This document shows positions 21,053 through 33,092 of a stretch of DNA of 64,000 nt, one piece after another. The first letter of the stretch is position 1; every line of letters starts with the position of its first letter. Source of the DNA: Pogostemon cablin (lineage: Eukaryota; Streptophyta; Magnoliopsida; Lamiales; Lamiaceae); the NCBI GenBank assembly GCA_023678885.1, contig CM042953.1:4778518-4842517 (forward strand). The letters run 5' to 3'. The notes under the pieces were generated by a model that was not told the origin of the DNA, did no database searches, and saw only the letters and a program-made list of their open reading frames with translations. The position numbers were made by a program, and so were the translations under genes.

Positions 21053-23859
21053 CTAGTGGAAAATGTCCATAGTAGATAGCTCCTCTCGAGCGGCTGTCAA
21101 AGCTTGTGTAACGCTCTTCAATTCGTCAGCAATGGAGTCTTCTAAGATGGGTGTTTTCTTCAGTACACTAATGTTCCTTGCAGCAGTTTGAGCTCCCAGC
21201 TTTGCACTTTGAACGGATTGGCGAAGACGTTCAATTGTTTGTGACACGGTTTTCTTCTCCTTCAACAAAATTTCGATCTCTGTTTCAACTTGCTTCAACC
21301 TAATTTTGGATTCTTGCAATTGCTTGGCCTCGGTAGCCTCTTGGTCTTTGTATTCATGAGCACGCTTCCTTGCGTCGGTTAGATGCTTTTCAACGTCTTT
21401 CTTGGTCATCCCATCAGCAAGTTTTATCTTCACGGCGTCATATGCATCGGCCTTAGAAAGTAAGAAAGTGAATGATTGTTCGAGAGCAGATCCATCAATC
21501 CCTTGAGCACCTTTGAAGTTGTCCACCATCTTAAGACCCTCATTCCTCATAGCAGATAGTGAGTTGACAGGAGTTCTTTTTAGCTTCTCTTGAAAGCGTT
21601 TCCACACTGCCAAATTAACTAATTTCCTAGCATCCGTAATCTCCTTATCAAAGATAAATTCTGTAATGTCCGGAGCTTGGACCACAGCAATGGGCAGGCG
21701 AGATTCAGTTATGATAGGAGAAGTGTGATCCAAGAGGCCATCATCAATTAAGTCTTCAGGGGCCGCAACAGAAGCTGATTCTTCTTCTTCAAAGTCATCA
21801 TAATCAGAGCCAAATACAGTACGCATGTACTACAAAAAAAAAGAAAAAGAGATGGTAAAAAAAAGGGTACAAGTATGGAGGTACATAAGTTATGATCAAA
21901 AGGGATTAAAACCTCAGCTTTAGTTGCCAGGATAAGCACCGGAGATTTGACTTTCTTGACCCGCTTAGGATTGTGGTCTGTTGTACTCCCATTGGAATGA
22001 GAGAGATCGCTCTTTCTTTTTCCTACTCCATTAGATCTCCCTGCAATCACCTTTCGAAGGGGCGGGGCCTCTAGCGGTATAGCTTCCTCAGCCTTGGCGT
22101 TATTTGAATTATTGATGATGTCGACTTCTTCTTCCACATTCTGGTTTGAAGCAGTCTCAACTAGGTTCAACATGTTATCCAAGAAGTAAGTGCCATGAAT
22201 CTGAGATAGCCACTGTTCGTATTCTGATGAGCAGAAGTTTTTAAATTCCGAAGGGGCACATGGAAAAGTTGCTGTAGATTGAGAATTACGTAATGTGCAT
22301 TGCCTCCAATACTGAAGCCCTCGCTCCAAGGTGGTTTCTCGAGTGTCTGTTTTCATTCTTCCCGGAGTATCTTGATAAAAGCCAAATTGATGGCTAAACC
22401 GATGTGGGCTGTAGGGTTCAATAAGAAAGCTTCCATTCTGTCGCAAAGTGAGATAATTGGTACGAATAGCAATGAAGTAGGCCCAATTACGCCAAGATGC
22501 CTTGTCATGGTCAGTATACCACATGGGGTCTGTTGTTGGGAGAACGTTGCAGGACAATGAGGTTTTGTTTCCATTTTGGATCTTCTTGCGAGCACCAATC
22601 GAACCAAAGAATTTTGCTCCATTCGCACCTGAATAGGTTACCATTGAAGGTACTTTTAATCCGTGGGGGCTCGGGTGATGAGTTTGGAAGTAATGAGCCA
22701 GCCAAGTGTAAATGAAGTGTACAGGGAATGTTGACTTTACTTCAGAGGGTCTGAGTTCATTAGAGATTCCATTCAAACCTCGGTAGATGCTTGTCAGAAC
22801 TGGGACAACAAGGCAAACTGATTTTCCCGCAGCCATCAAGCTTGCTACCTTGAAGGTACCAGGACGTATCATGTTTACTTCGTCGTTAGGAAGTACAAAG
22901 GAGCAAAGCCAGCAAGCTAAATGGGCAGCTAGGTATGTTTCCTCTTGTTCTTTGGCATCGACATGAAGCATTTTAAAAGGGGCCATCTCTATGGAAGTCC
23001 ATTTCTTGCAGTCGTCAATAATGCCCTTGGGGTTATGCGTACTCTTAAGGCGTGTTTTCCTCTTACTTTCTGCACGTGGAGGGGGTTGCTTATGCTTTGT
23101 AGTTCTACTAGACCAAAAGCTCACCCATTGAGAAAGTGAAATAGAGTCAGTACCATCACGACTACGGAGTCTATGGTAAGAATGAAATAAGTGTTGACAA
23201 CTAGGTGGGATGCGTAATCCTGTGGTGTCATGCTCATTCAAAAGTTCTGGCTGGTCAGGCACAACTTCTTCGTATAAGTGACCAGCTAGCGGCAATCCCA
23301 CCCAGTTATACAAATCCCATAGAGAAATCGATATTTCTCCAAAGGAAGTAAGTAAGGTGTTAGTGGTAGGACACCACGCCTCGCAGAAAGCTTTGATGAT
23401 CTCAAGATTGCAGTCATATGTGAATAGGGATGCAAAGATAGGGTCATAAAGCATTGTTTTCTCAAGAATAGAGCGATATCTGCTTAAGACAGCCTCGGTC
23501 CATTCCCAATACCCTGGGATGTAATGAAATTCCCCGAGAAAATTCACTGAGTCGCCCCACGCCGCATTACCTTCAATTATTTGACGTCCTAGTGTGGGCA
23601 AAGGGCCAGTTTTTAGCTTCTCCTTGGTGTGATTAGCCGATCTCAAAACTACGACTCCAGTTTCATCCAACTCCATGTGTCTGGTCCACGTCGTTAAGTT
23701 GAAGACCTTATCCTCTTGAGTTAGTTTCTCTATAAGTTGACCCATGAGAGGTCTTTCGATGGGAAGACGAGTTACTAAGTCTGATAGTGGACGCTGAGTA
23801 TCAAGGATCAGTAATTGGCGCTCCTTGGAATCTGTTGTATGACTTTTAAACTTAACCAT
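21053..23859 (-). CDS. Antisense ORF: plant mobile domain (PMD) protein, two exons
   Basis: Encoded against the pol direction. Exon 1 is 23859-21913 (649 codons), an 83-bp intron follows (21912-21830; donor GAG/GTTTTA, long T-rich tract, acceptor TTGTAG), and exon 2 is 21829-21053. The join is phase 0 and gives about 907 residues. Exon 1 holds the aminotransferase-like plant mobile domain: the blocks LEIIKAFCEAWCPTTNT, GEISISLWDLYNWVGLPL and a Trp/Tyr-rich C-terminal part, followed by a basic KRKSD/PKRVKKVK stretch resembling a nuclear signal. Exon 2 is acidic at its start (DYDDFEEEE), then a long Lys/Glu-rich coiled coil (about residues 790-870). Extra antisense ORFs are known in Tat-lineage elements, and PMD proteins in Arabidopsis (MAIN/MAIL1) act in silencing. 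A role here is inference. No stop or frameshift is seen, unlike in pol. Confidence 0.85.
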
Positions 23860-23869
23860 TCTGAAGTTG

Positions 23870-23890
23870 AGATTGGCTGCAGAAAAAAAA
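23870..23890 (-). promoter_or_regulatory. Probable 5'UTR splice acceptor of antisense gene
   Basis: On the minus strand a pure pyrimidine run ends in CTGCAG at 23882-23877, 18 bp before the ATG at 23859. This looks like a 5'UTR intron acceptor. A candidate donor ACAAG/GTAATC lies at 25569 but was not proven. Confidence 0.45.
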
Positions 23891-24300
23891 AAGAAATAAA
23901 AGGAGTATTAGAGAATATGAGTATGGCTTGGAAATAATTTAAATTTATGGATTTTAATAATTAAAAGAACCCGAAACAAAATTCATGGGATCAATTAATT
24001 ATTAAAATTCAGAGTTGTAAGTTAATTCCATGGTAGGGCGAAGTTTAAAATATCAAAGTGATTTAATTGTTTTAAATTTAAAGCATGAGTTAGATTTAGT
24101 TGGGAAAAAGAAAACCAAGGTCATGGATTTTGAATTTGATGTGGGTATAGTTTATATAAGAGGCCCAAATCAAAAAAAGAAAAAAAAGAAAAAAATAATT
24201 TGCATAGAGGCCCAAAATTAGGGATTGGCATTTACAAGGCCCAAAGTTTTTATAGAAGAGGAGTTAAATTGGATTAAAGGAACCCAATTTGAGGTCAAAA
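23891..24300. other. AT-rich stretch upstream of antisense gene
   Basis: Contains a purine-rich run at 24171-24197. The short open frame on the plus strand here has no recognisable content. Nothing else seen. Confidence 0.4.
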
Positions 24301-24329
24301 TTGATTTTGTGAGTCAAACATCAAGATTT

Positions 24330-25435
24330 CGCCCCAGCGGATGTGAGATTGGGCTTCGAAGAGGAGAGCTATCGCCGATCGCCCGTTGGTGCTATTGCCG
24401 TCAGTTATCGCCGCCAAGTCTCGCTGTGGAGAGTCGACGAGGGCCGGTGTCAGCCGCCGAAGCCCGCGATGTCGCCGCCAAAAGCGAACGGCACCGCCGC
24501 CCTAGGCGTTTCTCTGCCGCCGGAGGCAAGTGGCAGCCGCCGGGAACACGCGAATTGACGCCGCCAGGGGTAAACGTCATCGCTGTCCCATCGCTGAAGT
24601 CCACCGGTGCACAGCCTACAGCCGCTGCCACCACATCCTTCGTCGGCGTCTGCCGATTCTACAGCAAGCAGCCGTCGGAGCCGGGCTTCAATTACCGCCA
24701 CCCGTGCGCGTCGCCGCATCCGCCATCCCGCAGTAAGCAGCCGCCGGGACCAGGCCTCCAGCCATCGGAGCCTGTCGACTCACCGCCACCGACGATCGAT
24801 GTATTGTCACAGCGTGTTGTTGCTCGGAATGAATTGCTCCAGTCGCACACTCCCATCTCTAATTTCGGTTGCGACGACGCATCATCGATCGTTGCAGTTT
24901 GAGTACCCAACTAAAGCAAGAGGCCATGGCTATTCAATCTGATGGAATCAGATTACAGTCTCCCCTCGAGCAATTTTTAGCACCAGATCCGCCGCGACGG
25001 CAATCTAGTTGACAGCCAATAGCGTCACTGCCACTTGGCACGCCGAACACCGCCTCCTCGCCCAAGCCTGCAGCGAACAGCCGCCGCCGGGAGCGCCGCC
25101 GCAACCCCTCGTCGAGGATTGCGTTGAACGAACAGCGTGGTGATAAAGCGGTGATAAAGCACTATACCGTCGCCTCTTCATCAAGCCTGCAGCAGCCGTT
25201 GGAAGCGCCGCTGCAATCCCTCGTCGAGGATTGCGAGCAGCGTGGTGATGAAACGGTGATAAGCGCCGCCGATCCCTCGTCGAGGATGGCGTGCTGCCGA
25301 CGCCATTGGAAGAGCCGCTGCAGTCCCTCGTCGAGGATTGCGAGCAGCGTGGTGATGAAGCGGTGATAAGGGCCGCTGCAATCCCTCATCGAGGATTGCG
25401 AGCAGCGTGGTGATGAAGTGGTGATGGGGCGATGA
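24330..25435. repeat. GC-rich region with tandem repeats upstream of antisense gene
   Basis: About 1.1 kb strikingly richer in G+C than the rest of the element, with many CCGCCG words and open frames on both strands that are low-complexity (Ala/Pro/Ser/Arg). From about 25105 to 25430 an imperfect tandem repeat is built on CCTCGTCGAGGATTGCGAGC and GTGGTGATGAAGCGGTGATA (starts near 25110, 25218, 25278, 25326, 25384). Its position fits the promoter/leader of the antisense gene. It could also be a captured host segment. Confidence 0.6.
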
Positions 25436-26224
25436 CAAGTTCGTAATCAAGCAAGAAAGGGATATATATACAGAGATAAAGAGACAGGCAAGGAAACACA
25501 TATGTGCAAGAGTAAAAGAAAGAAGGGAAAAGAGCAGGGGTATGATAATATAGCAAGAGGATTGATTACCTTGTGAGGTAAGTCGCTCAGCGGGTTGTTG
25601 ATCGTTGGTATTACCTACTAGAAGCTCTCCACCTGCAGAAGGGAAAAGAATCCATAAGAATCTGAAGTGGATGGATTATAAACCATGTGCATGGACAAGG
25701 AAGAGAAGTAGAAAAGGTATGAAAATTACTTTCGAATGCTTTTCACTTGTTGTTGGCAGTGAAGATTTGAAGACCGTGGAGTCTCCTTATATAGTTTGGG
25801 AAATCTCCTGTGGATAATAGGATATGTATGAGGATCCCGTGAGTATCTAGGTACTTGTATATCTTTGGAGAATATTTCTTTTATTTATTGGAGTTGAGAT
25901 ATTGAGATATGTACGCTGCCAAGAAAATAGCTAATGTCATCACATTACTTGGGATTCAAGTTTATTCAGATGGGGTGAATTGAGATGGTCGAGCTGCATG
26001 AGGAATTAACCATTATCTCTAAGTAGCCCAAGCCCATAAAAGTTTGTTGGGCCTGATAAGTTGAAACTGATGAAATAATACATGGCAGGGTATGTTGTTA
26101 TTTTGGAGTATGGAAGGAGCTTTATTTTGAAATTATTTAGAAGCATTGACGCTTATGCCAGGGAAAAAGGAAAGTGTGTATATATATTGCAATTTGTCCA
26201 CTTCAATAGTAAATTTCAATGAAC
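25436..26224. other. 3' untranslated region of Tat-lineage element
   Basis: No convincing gene. It contains several GTAAG/GTAAT sites on both strands that could serve the antisense transcript. Confidence 0.4.
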
Positions 26225-26241
26225 AAAATGCAAGGGGCATT
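26225..26241 (+). other. Polypurine tract of Tat-lineage element
   Basis: AAAATGCAAGGGGCATT immediately before the 3' LTR at 26242. This is the plus-strand priming site in reverse transcription. Confidence 0.7.
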
Positions 26242-27169
26242 TGTAGGCAATTAAATTTTATTGCCTAAATAAATAAAAATGCAAAGAAAAATATATTAAA
26301 TATTGATTAAATATTTATTTATTATGGAATTTAAATAAATTAATTCCTAAGATAGATAAATAAATAATTGATAATTGATATAATTATTTGAGCCCAAATC
26401 CAAGTCAAATGGGCTTAGTTCAAGTCAAATGGGCTTAATCCAAGTTATATGGGCTCAATTCGAGTCAAGTGGGTCTGATTCAAGTCAACAAGCCCAACAA
26501 ATCAAGTCCAGCAGGCCTAGTTAAATTAATTAGGCCCAGGTTAAATCCTACGGGTTTAATTAAATTAAATAGGCCCGTATCCAGTCCAGCAGGCTTAAAG
26601 CCCAACATATCTTTTGAAGGAGAAAATATCCCTCAAGTGGTTATTTTCTCTACCTATAAATATGGGCCTTCAGTCCTCATTCCAGACATTCTAAAAATCC
26701 TGAAAGCCTGGAAAGCTCTGAAGGAACTTGGAATCTCTGCGAAGATCAAAGTCATTCTTCGAAGATCAATCTAGAAACATCATTCAATCTGAGATCAAGG
26801 TGCGGAGCCCCTCAGATTCATCGTTTCTTCAAGTCAAGTTCATCCAGCAGTCTCCGTGAAGTCAACGGTGTTCTACCAAATTGAACGGCGTTCTTCACAG
26901 TAAATCTTCAAGTCAACGGTTGATCCAAACAAAGGCTCGACGCCTCTGGATAAACGTTTTTTTAAAGCTTCAAGTCAAATCCGAGCTCGGACAAGCTTCA
27001 TCCGAAGATCCAGCTCCGAAAGTTGATAGAGTCAAGAAGTCAACTCAAGAGAGGAATCAGAGGATAGTTAGAGACTGTCTACTCATATCTCAAGTTCAAT
27101 CCATCTCGGATTTTCATTGTAATTTCTTTTGTGTTTATTATTTTAATAAATACAAAATTTATTGTTACA
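26242..27169 (+). repeat. Tat-lineage 3' LTR
   Basis: 928 bp, the same length as the 5' LTR. Differences cluster around the TATA region and at 26955-26967. It is followed by the GTTAG duplication. Confidence 0.95.
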
Positions 27170-28239
27170 GTTAGAAATAATTAAATTCGTTAGTATAATA
27201 AAAATTAATGACTTAAATATTATGTAATATATATTAATTCATAATAATATTTTTATAAAAATTATTTAAATTAAATATATAATTATATTTGAGCTTTATT
27301 ATTTATAATTTTTAAAATTTTGAATTTAAATATAAATATTAAAATATGGAAAAGACTTGGGTGAGACCATCTTACGGATCCTCTTATATCAGACGGATCA
27401 TCTATTAACTCATTAATCATATTTTTAAGGGTTCTGTTTGGTTGTAGTCAAAATAGAAAATTGAAAATTTAATAATACAAAATAAATTTATTAAGTCTTT
27501 TATTTATATATGGTAAGATTTTTGTATATATATATAATGTTATTTTTTAAATTATATTTTTATTTTAATATTTTTATTAATTTAAATTTATTATTTATTT
27601 AATTTATTTTTTATTTAAATATTATAAATTTATAAAATTTGATCCTCAATTGATAAAAAGTGATAACAATGATGTGAACTATTACATGAACAATTTATAA
27701 TATAAATGACAAGTGATAATATTTTAAACGAAAAGTGATAAGATCTCTAATAAAATGTGATAACTAATTATTTTAAAAATAATTTATAGAATGGATAAAA
27801 TGCGATAATATATTTTTAATAAAAAGTGATTCCTAATAAAAAAAAAAGTGATATCCATATAATTGAATTATTTCGGGGACAAATCAATGGAATAATAAAA
27901 AGTGATAGTATTTTTAATAAAAAGTGATATATATAATAAATAAAAAGTGATAATCGTTTAATTAAATTATTTTATGAATAATTTGTAGGATGAATAAAAA
28001 GTAATAACGTTTTTAATATGATGATAGTGTAAATTTACGTATTTTGGGCTTTGATTTATGTGAAAATTGAGTACGATTGAGTCTTTTATTGAGACAAATC
28101 GGAATGTTTATGGAAAAGACACGAATCAGAGAATACAAGGGCTTCTTGAGTGTATTGTATTGAAAAATGGATCGAAAGGGCTCGGAATCGGAAGACACAA
28201 TTTTTTAGGCAATTTTCGAGAATTTTTCGACTTCCAGGT

Positions 28240-28450
28240 GTTGCTCGACCAGAATCACATTGGTCGAACGGAGGTGTCAAGTCGAGCGGAATGCGCAATT
28301 CTTATAGAGAGCTTGCTCGACTTAGAGATGTTGCTCGACCAGCATCACTCTGGTCGAGTAGATGAGGACGACTCGAGCAAAATCTACAAACTTGAATAGA
28401 GAGTTTGCTTGACCATTGCTCAATTTAGACGCCTTGCTCGACTTTTCTAG
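28240..28450. repeat. Hairpin array, GCTCGACC / GGTCGAGC subtype, in 5' LTR
   Basis: Inverted pairs such as GCTCGACCAG (28333) and CTGGTCGAGT, loop 7 nt, in units of about 90 bp that also repeat a TAGAGAG-TTGCTCGAC linker (28308 and 28396). Slightly decayed relative to the 3' LTR copy. Confidence 0.85.
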
Positions 28451-29124
28451 GTGTGGTAGAGCGGATTCTCGCTGCTTCTATTTATGGTAATTTTGGAGTT
28501 TTCTTACCAAATTTGACGTATGCCTCAATCAAAAGCCCATCCTAAGCCCATAAGAAGGTTCCACAAGTACAAAAGAAGAGCCTTCAAAGGAGAAAAAAAG
28601 ACGACAGATCAATCACCATCCATCCACCACCGAAACCGTAGGGTCGTCCGAAGGAGTCATGAAGAGAGGCTCGTCAAGTAAGATCATACCAATTAACCAT
28701 GATTGTTCCTAGATCAATCATGGGTTAGAGCTGCTCCAATAGTTCTAGGGTTATGAAAGTTTTATAAGTTAATTGAATTTTCATGTATAAACTCCGTAAA
28801 ATACTACTTGTGTTTTATTTTATATAAGATTGTGCCTTTTAATTCATACTCACGGTCATTTTGTGCATCATTAACTGTTGTGTAGAGTCTGAATATATAG
28901 CTTGATTATTGATTGAGTGCGTTCACCGCTGAGCAGTATTACATGTTATAATTCTAAGTGAAGGGATTCCGAAGTCTTATTAGAACTATCTTATATAGAT
29001 ACTTGTTAATTGAATATTATTCAGGTTAATAAGTAGGATAAAGAGTATAACTTCATAGTACCTATAAAGGGAGATCATATCGGGTTAGAGTACTAAGTAC
29101 ACGGGAAATAATTGATACTGATAG

Positions 29125-30506
29125 TGTTGGCACTTGGATCATTTGGTTAACGTGACCCGTTAGGGTCCATACATTTCTAATATCAGCGGAAGCAAGAAAA
29201 CATGAAACGTATTACCTTTCACCAAGGTATGTTGAAGAAAGTTGATTCTCGCTGGCAGTCTGCAGAGTGTCACGTGAATGGCCATAACTTCTTCATTTGA
29301 ACTCTGATTGGAGTGAACTATACATTCAGACGATCCTCTCTTCGGCGGCTTTCCTCAGTATATGAAATATCAAATTTAGAGCACTGTACGATTTTATATG
29401 AATTTTTCAAGGTGGCGGACAGCAGCAACAAATAACCTTCCGGTCTTCTGCTGTATTCCCAAGTCCAATCTCGACATCATGTGGGCGACGATCCTCGAGA
29501 TCTTCTCAATCTGCTGTTCCCTCACCCCTCACACAGTGTTAGGCATGTAATTTTGGTTTATGGACAGTTGAGATGACTTATATATGAGCTACAGCAGGGA
29601 CCAGGAGGAGAAATTGGGTTGGGCCTCCACTGTGCTTAAGTATCCAAGCTTAGCTCAAAGCTTATACTTAAGTCCAATAATAATAATATAGTCCACTAAA
29701 ATATTATTATTGTACTACCTTTCTAATACCGAAATTACATTTTGGGCTCCTTCTTATTATGAGCCTGTTAGTCTCCCCATGTTTAAGATATACAATGTCT
29801 ATTAATTAATTAAGTTACTGAAAACTCCATTAATTAATATCTCATACAAGAGTAGTACCATTCAACCTCATTATCATGCCGGAATAAATCCACCTCCAGG
29901 GTTTACATGTTAATCCTTATGAGCTCCTCAAGGGGACATCATCAACCTATGACGGACACGGGTTCCTTTACAATCAACAGCACACCATAAAAATAGCACT
30001 GCTTCCCAACTCACCAAGTTTGTTGATTTAATTACATGTAAATCTCACTCATTGATGAATCAAAGAAATACATATTGTCCTACGTGTCGAGGTTATTATA
30101 TAGGGATTAAGAGCACGAACATCCATAATAACAGAGATCAAGTTTTTCTATAAGTCAGTATAAGTCGAACGATCTCATGCGGTCCTGCTCAATACACACA
30201 AGTGCACTAATGTGATTCTATAGCCAAGACAAGCTAATACCAAACCACACTACAACCATCCCGATAGAGAGTCCCCTTCTATCTCGGTTGTGAGCATCTG
30301 TTTATACTTTATAAGGAAATCGATAATATGATCTTTCGTGTGTTGTCGCACAACATATTATCTACAGTATAAAGTAAGTGGACTATTGCATCGTGCATAT
30401 AATAAATTATAAGACACAATCATTTGATCATATGATTCTCATTTCAAATAAATTGTTATAAGATTGTTCATACAAAAAAGCTAGACTTTTAGTATACAAT
30501 CCAACA
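29125..30506 (-). mobile_element. Solo LTR (TGTTGGATTG family), minus orientation
   Basis: 1,382 bp with TGTTGG...CCAACA ends and the exact 5-bp duplication GATAG (29120-29124, 30507-30511). The same family occurs in the opposite orientation at 37224-38450. There is no internal region, so this is a solo LTR left by recombination. Superfamily not certain (termini suggest Ty1/copia). Confidence 0.9.
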
Positions 30507-30954
30507 GATAGTACCTAGAAAGGGGGTGAATTATATCTCTTGCTCCGAGGATATTCACACGTGTCATACGCATGTTTGCTTGTGTCTATAGAGTGAACTT
30601 GCATGGTTTAGTGATGCGTCCATAGACCACAAGGCAGAGTCGAACATCAACACATGGAAAGGAAATTAATAAGTAAAACTGGACGACCCGAAGAACTACC
30701 TAATTTTTTACTTGATCACAACTGTATTTTTTCTATTGCTCGGTTATTTAATTGCTATTTAAATTATATGCTATTTATATTCGTAACTATTCCAAACCAA
30801 TTTTCCAACATATTCTTAATTAATTAGAATATAATTAAATTGATAATAATTCATCCCTCGAGTTCGATAATCATTTGGTCATCTATCGAGACTACAATTG
30901 ATATCCTTATACTTGAGAATTATTTTGTGTGTTGAAAAACGCTCATCAAGTTTT

Positions 30955-30973
30955 TGGCGCCATTGGCCGGGGA
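30955..30973 (+). other. Primer binding site, decayed tRNA-Asp type
   Basis: TGGCGCCATTGGCCGGGGA directly after the 5' LTR. It differs from the tRNA-Asp complement by one substitution and one inserted G. Confidence 0.8.
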
Positions 30974-31043
30974 TGGAATTAATTATTAGTTTATTATATA
31001 TAATTCTTGTCTTTGATTTCTAACACTTATTTTTCTTAGGTGT

Positions 31044-32700
31044 ATGGTCACGAGATTTAAAATAGGTACATTAGAGCCTTATAATCCGGAGATTGCAGCA
31101 TCTTCGAGGAAAAAAAAGAAGAAGAAGAATAAGAACAAGAACATAGACTCAACTGAGGCTCTTGATTTAGGAGTTGACGTTGACGTGCTGAATTCGTAAA
31201 CGATTGAAGCTGCAACCGAAGTTAATTTGGAAGTAGAGGCAGTCAACATGGCAGCGAATTTGGATACACTTGCCATCCGTGAAGTCTTTAGGAACAACGG
31301 AGGGGGCAATGCTGGGTTGTTAGGAGCAAGAGGGACAAGAGCTAATTTCGATTTACAACCCTGCTCTTATCACCATGATTGAAAGGAGTCTCTTCTCTGG
31401 GGGAACATTTTAAGATCCTCAACAACATCTAAATAAGTTCCTTGGATATTCAAGTACACAAAAAGATGCAAGAGCTCATGAGGATGCGAGGAAGATAATA
31501 TTATTTAAGTTCTTGCTGAATGAAAAAGTGAGAGATTGGTACGATAATCTCGATGCTGCTGAATGTGATACATGGGAGAAGTTGAAAGTGAAATTCTTGG
31601 AGCGATATATGCCACCTTCAAACTTGTTCAAGATGAAGCAAGAGATCAATTATTTGCTATCCATGGTAATGAGAAGTTTCATAAAGCTTGGGATAGTTTC
31701 AAGGACATGCTTCGTAAGTGTCCACAACATGGGCTATCTAAAGCTCAATACATCAGTATTTTCTACAATGGGTTGGATTGAGATTCTCGTGTATTACTTG
31801 ATGCTTCTTCTAAAGGAGCATTGCTTACGAAGTCACCCATTGAGGCCGAGAAGCTTTTCGAGGATATTTCGATGAATTCAAGGGATTGGATGAATGATAT
31901 AGTGAGAGGCACTTATGTCCTTGGTAAAGTAGCACAGGTTGAACATACTATGGTGAAATCGAGAAGAGATGATGAGATCGTCTCTAGCTTGGCTAATATT
32001 AGCAAGTTACTAGAGTCTCAGCAAAAGCAGATCACTAATTTATCTTAGAGAGTACCCATGATGCAGCAGGATGGTGGCTATGAAGGAGCTAGCCAAGAGG
32101 AGATCGAGGAGGCAAACTATATGGGTCAAAGTATTCAAGGAACTAGGTACCCAAATCAAGAAAACCAGAATTATCAGGGGAATTACAACAATCGTGGTCC
32201 CCCGGATAATTACCAACAACCAAGGAGGCTGGAGTTTTCATGGAGTAATCCGAATAATGTGGTGCAACCTCCTATCGGTGTTGATTCGGGAGCTAAGCTG
32301 GAAGAAGGAAAGCTGAGTTTCAAGGATACGATGAACAAGTACATGGCGAGGAACGATGCAAGAGTGGATCATCTAGAGGCCAACTTAGAAAAGAAGATTG
32401 ATGATAATCATAAGGATTTGTCTACACAAGTGAAAGACCTTACGTTGTTGATGGGGGAGATGGCTGGAAACATAAACAAATTGACTCAAACTATTGAGAA
32501 GGGAAAGTTTCCATCTCAAAGTATTGAGAATCCAAAGTCTTGCCATGCCATCACATTGAGGTTAGGAACGCAATATGAAGGTTCGATGATGCTGGCGAGT
32601 GAAACCGTAGGGAGTAGAGGAGTTGCTCGACTAGACATGAGTTGCTGGACCAGACCATCTGGTCGAGCAGAGGTCGAACAAGTTTTGAAAAAATAGGATT
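31044..32700 (+). pseudogene. Athila-type gag, decayed
   Basis: Starts MVTRFKIGTLEPYNPEI at 31044, homologous to the gag at 2971-1790. There are in-frame stops (31197 TAA, 31780 TGA, 32046 TAG) and frame changes between about 31370 and 31800. Recognisable are VRDWYDNLD, FLERYMPPSN, MLRKCPQHG and the C-terminal YQGNYNNRGPPDNYQQ that is cut off in the other copy. The end of the frame runs into a TCGACC-type array from 32620. Confidence 0.88.
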
Positions 32701-32990
32701 ACGATACTCTATTTTCTGATAATCTATTTGACTTGCACAAAACTGTTCGACCAGACTACCAAGGTTGAACGAAAGTCGAACAATAGTAGGGTGATGATAG
32801 CTCACGATCAGGCAGGTTGCTCAACTAAAATCCATTTGCTCGACCAGACCACCTAAGTCAAGCAGAAGTCGAGCAACACTTCAAGGAATAGAGTACGCAA
32901 TCAATCAAGTTGTTCGACCAAACTGAATCTGCTCGACCAATCCATTTTGGTTGAGCTGAGTTCGAGCAGCAAAGTATAGAGTCTAATTCA
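32620..32990. repeat. TCGACC/GGTCGA array at gag-protease junction
   Basis: At least four units with GCTCGACCAGACCA, CTGGTCGAGCAG and GTCGAGCA motifs, diverged but of the same GCTCGACC subtype as this element's LTRs. It lies inside the open region between gag and protease, so it is translated in part in an intact copy. Confidence 0.8.
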
Positions 32991-33092
32991 ATATCGAATG
33001 CGACACCTGTTGATCAAAACACTCCAGCTACAGCTCAAGAGCAAAATAGCGAGCTTATAGTAGTAGAAAAGAAGTGGGAAAGAGCCAAGAGA

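Larger units (their letters stand above)
13071..27169 (+). mobile_element. Complete Tat-lineage Ty3/gypsy retrotransposon, 14.1 kb
   Basis: Two 928-bp LTRs (13071-13998 and 26242-27169) begin TGTAGGC, end TTGTTACA and differ at about eight positions by my reading. The flanks carry the exact 5-bp duplication GTTAG (13066-13070, 27170-27174). Order: LTR, PBS, gag-protease, RT, RNase H, a second archaeal-type RNase H, integrase, long 3' region with an antisense gene, PPT, LTR. The two RNase H modules and the antisense ORF place it in the Tat group. About 99.1% LTR identity makes it the youngest large insertion here. The pol frame has stops, so it probably moved with proteins supplied by another copy. 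Confidence 0.95.
28019..30948 (+). repeat. Athila-type 5' LTR with nested solo LTR
   Basis: LTR parts 28019-29124 and 30507-30948, about 1.54 kb once the 1,382-bp solo LTR and one duplicated GATAG are removed. This matches the 1,558-bp 3' LTR at 46512. It carries a GCTCGACC-type hairpin array at 28240-28450. Confidence 0.88.

Noticed and set aside
24225..24902. 225-codon plus-strand ORF in the Tat element 3' region
   Set aside because: Low-complexity Pro/Ala/Ser/Arg frame in a GC-rich block with equally long frames on the other strand; no recognisable domain.
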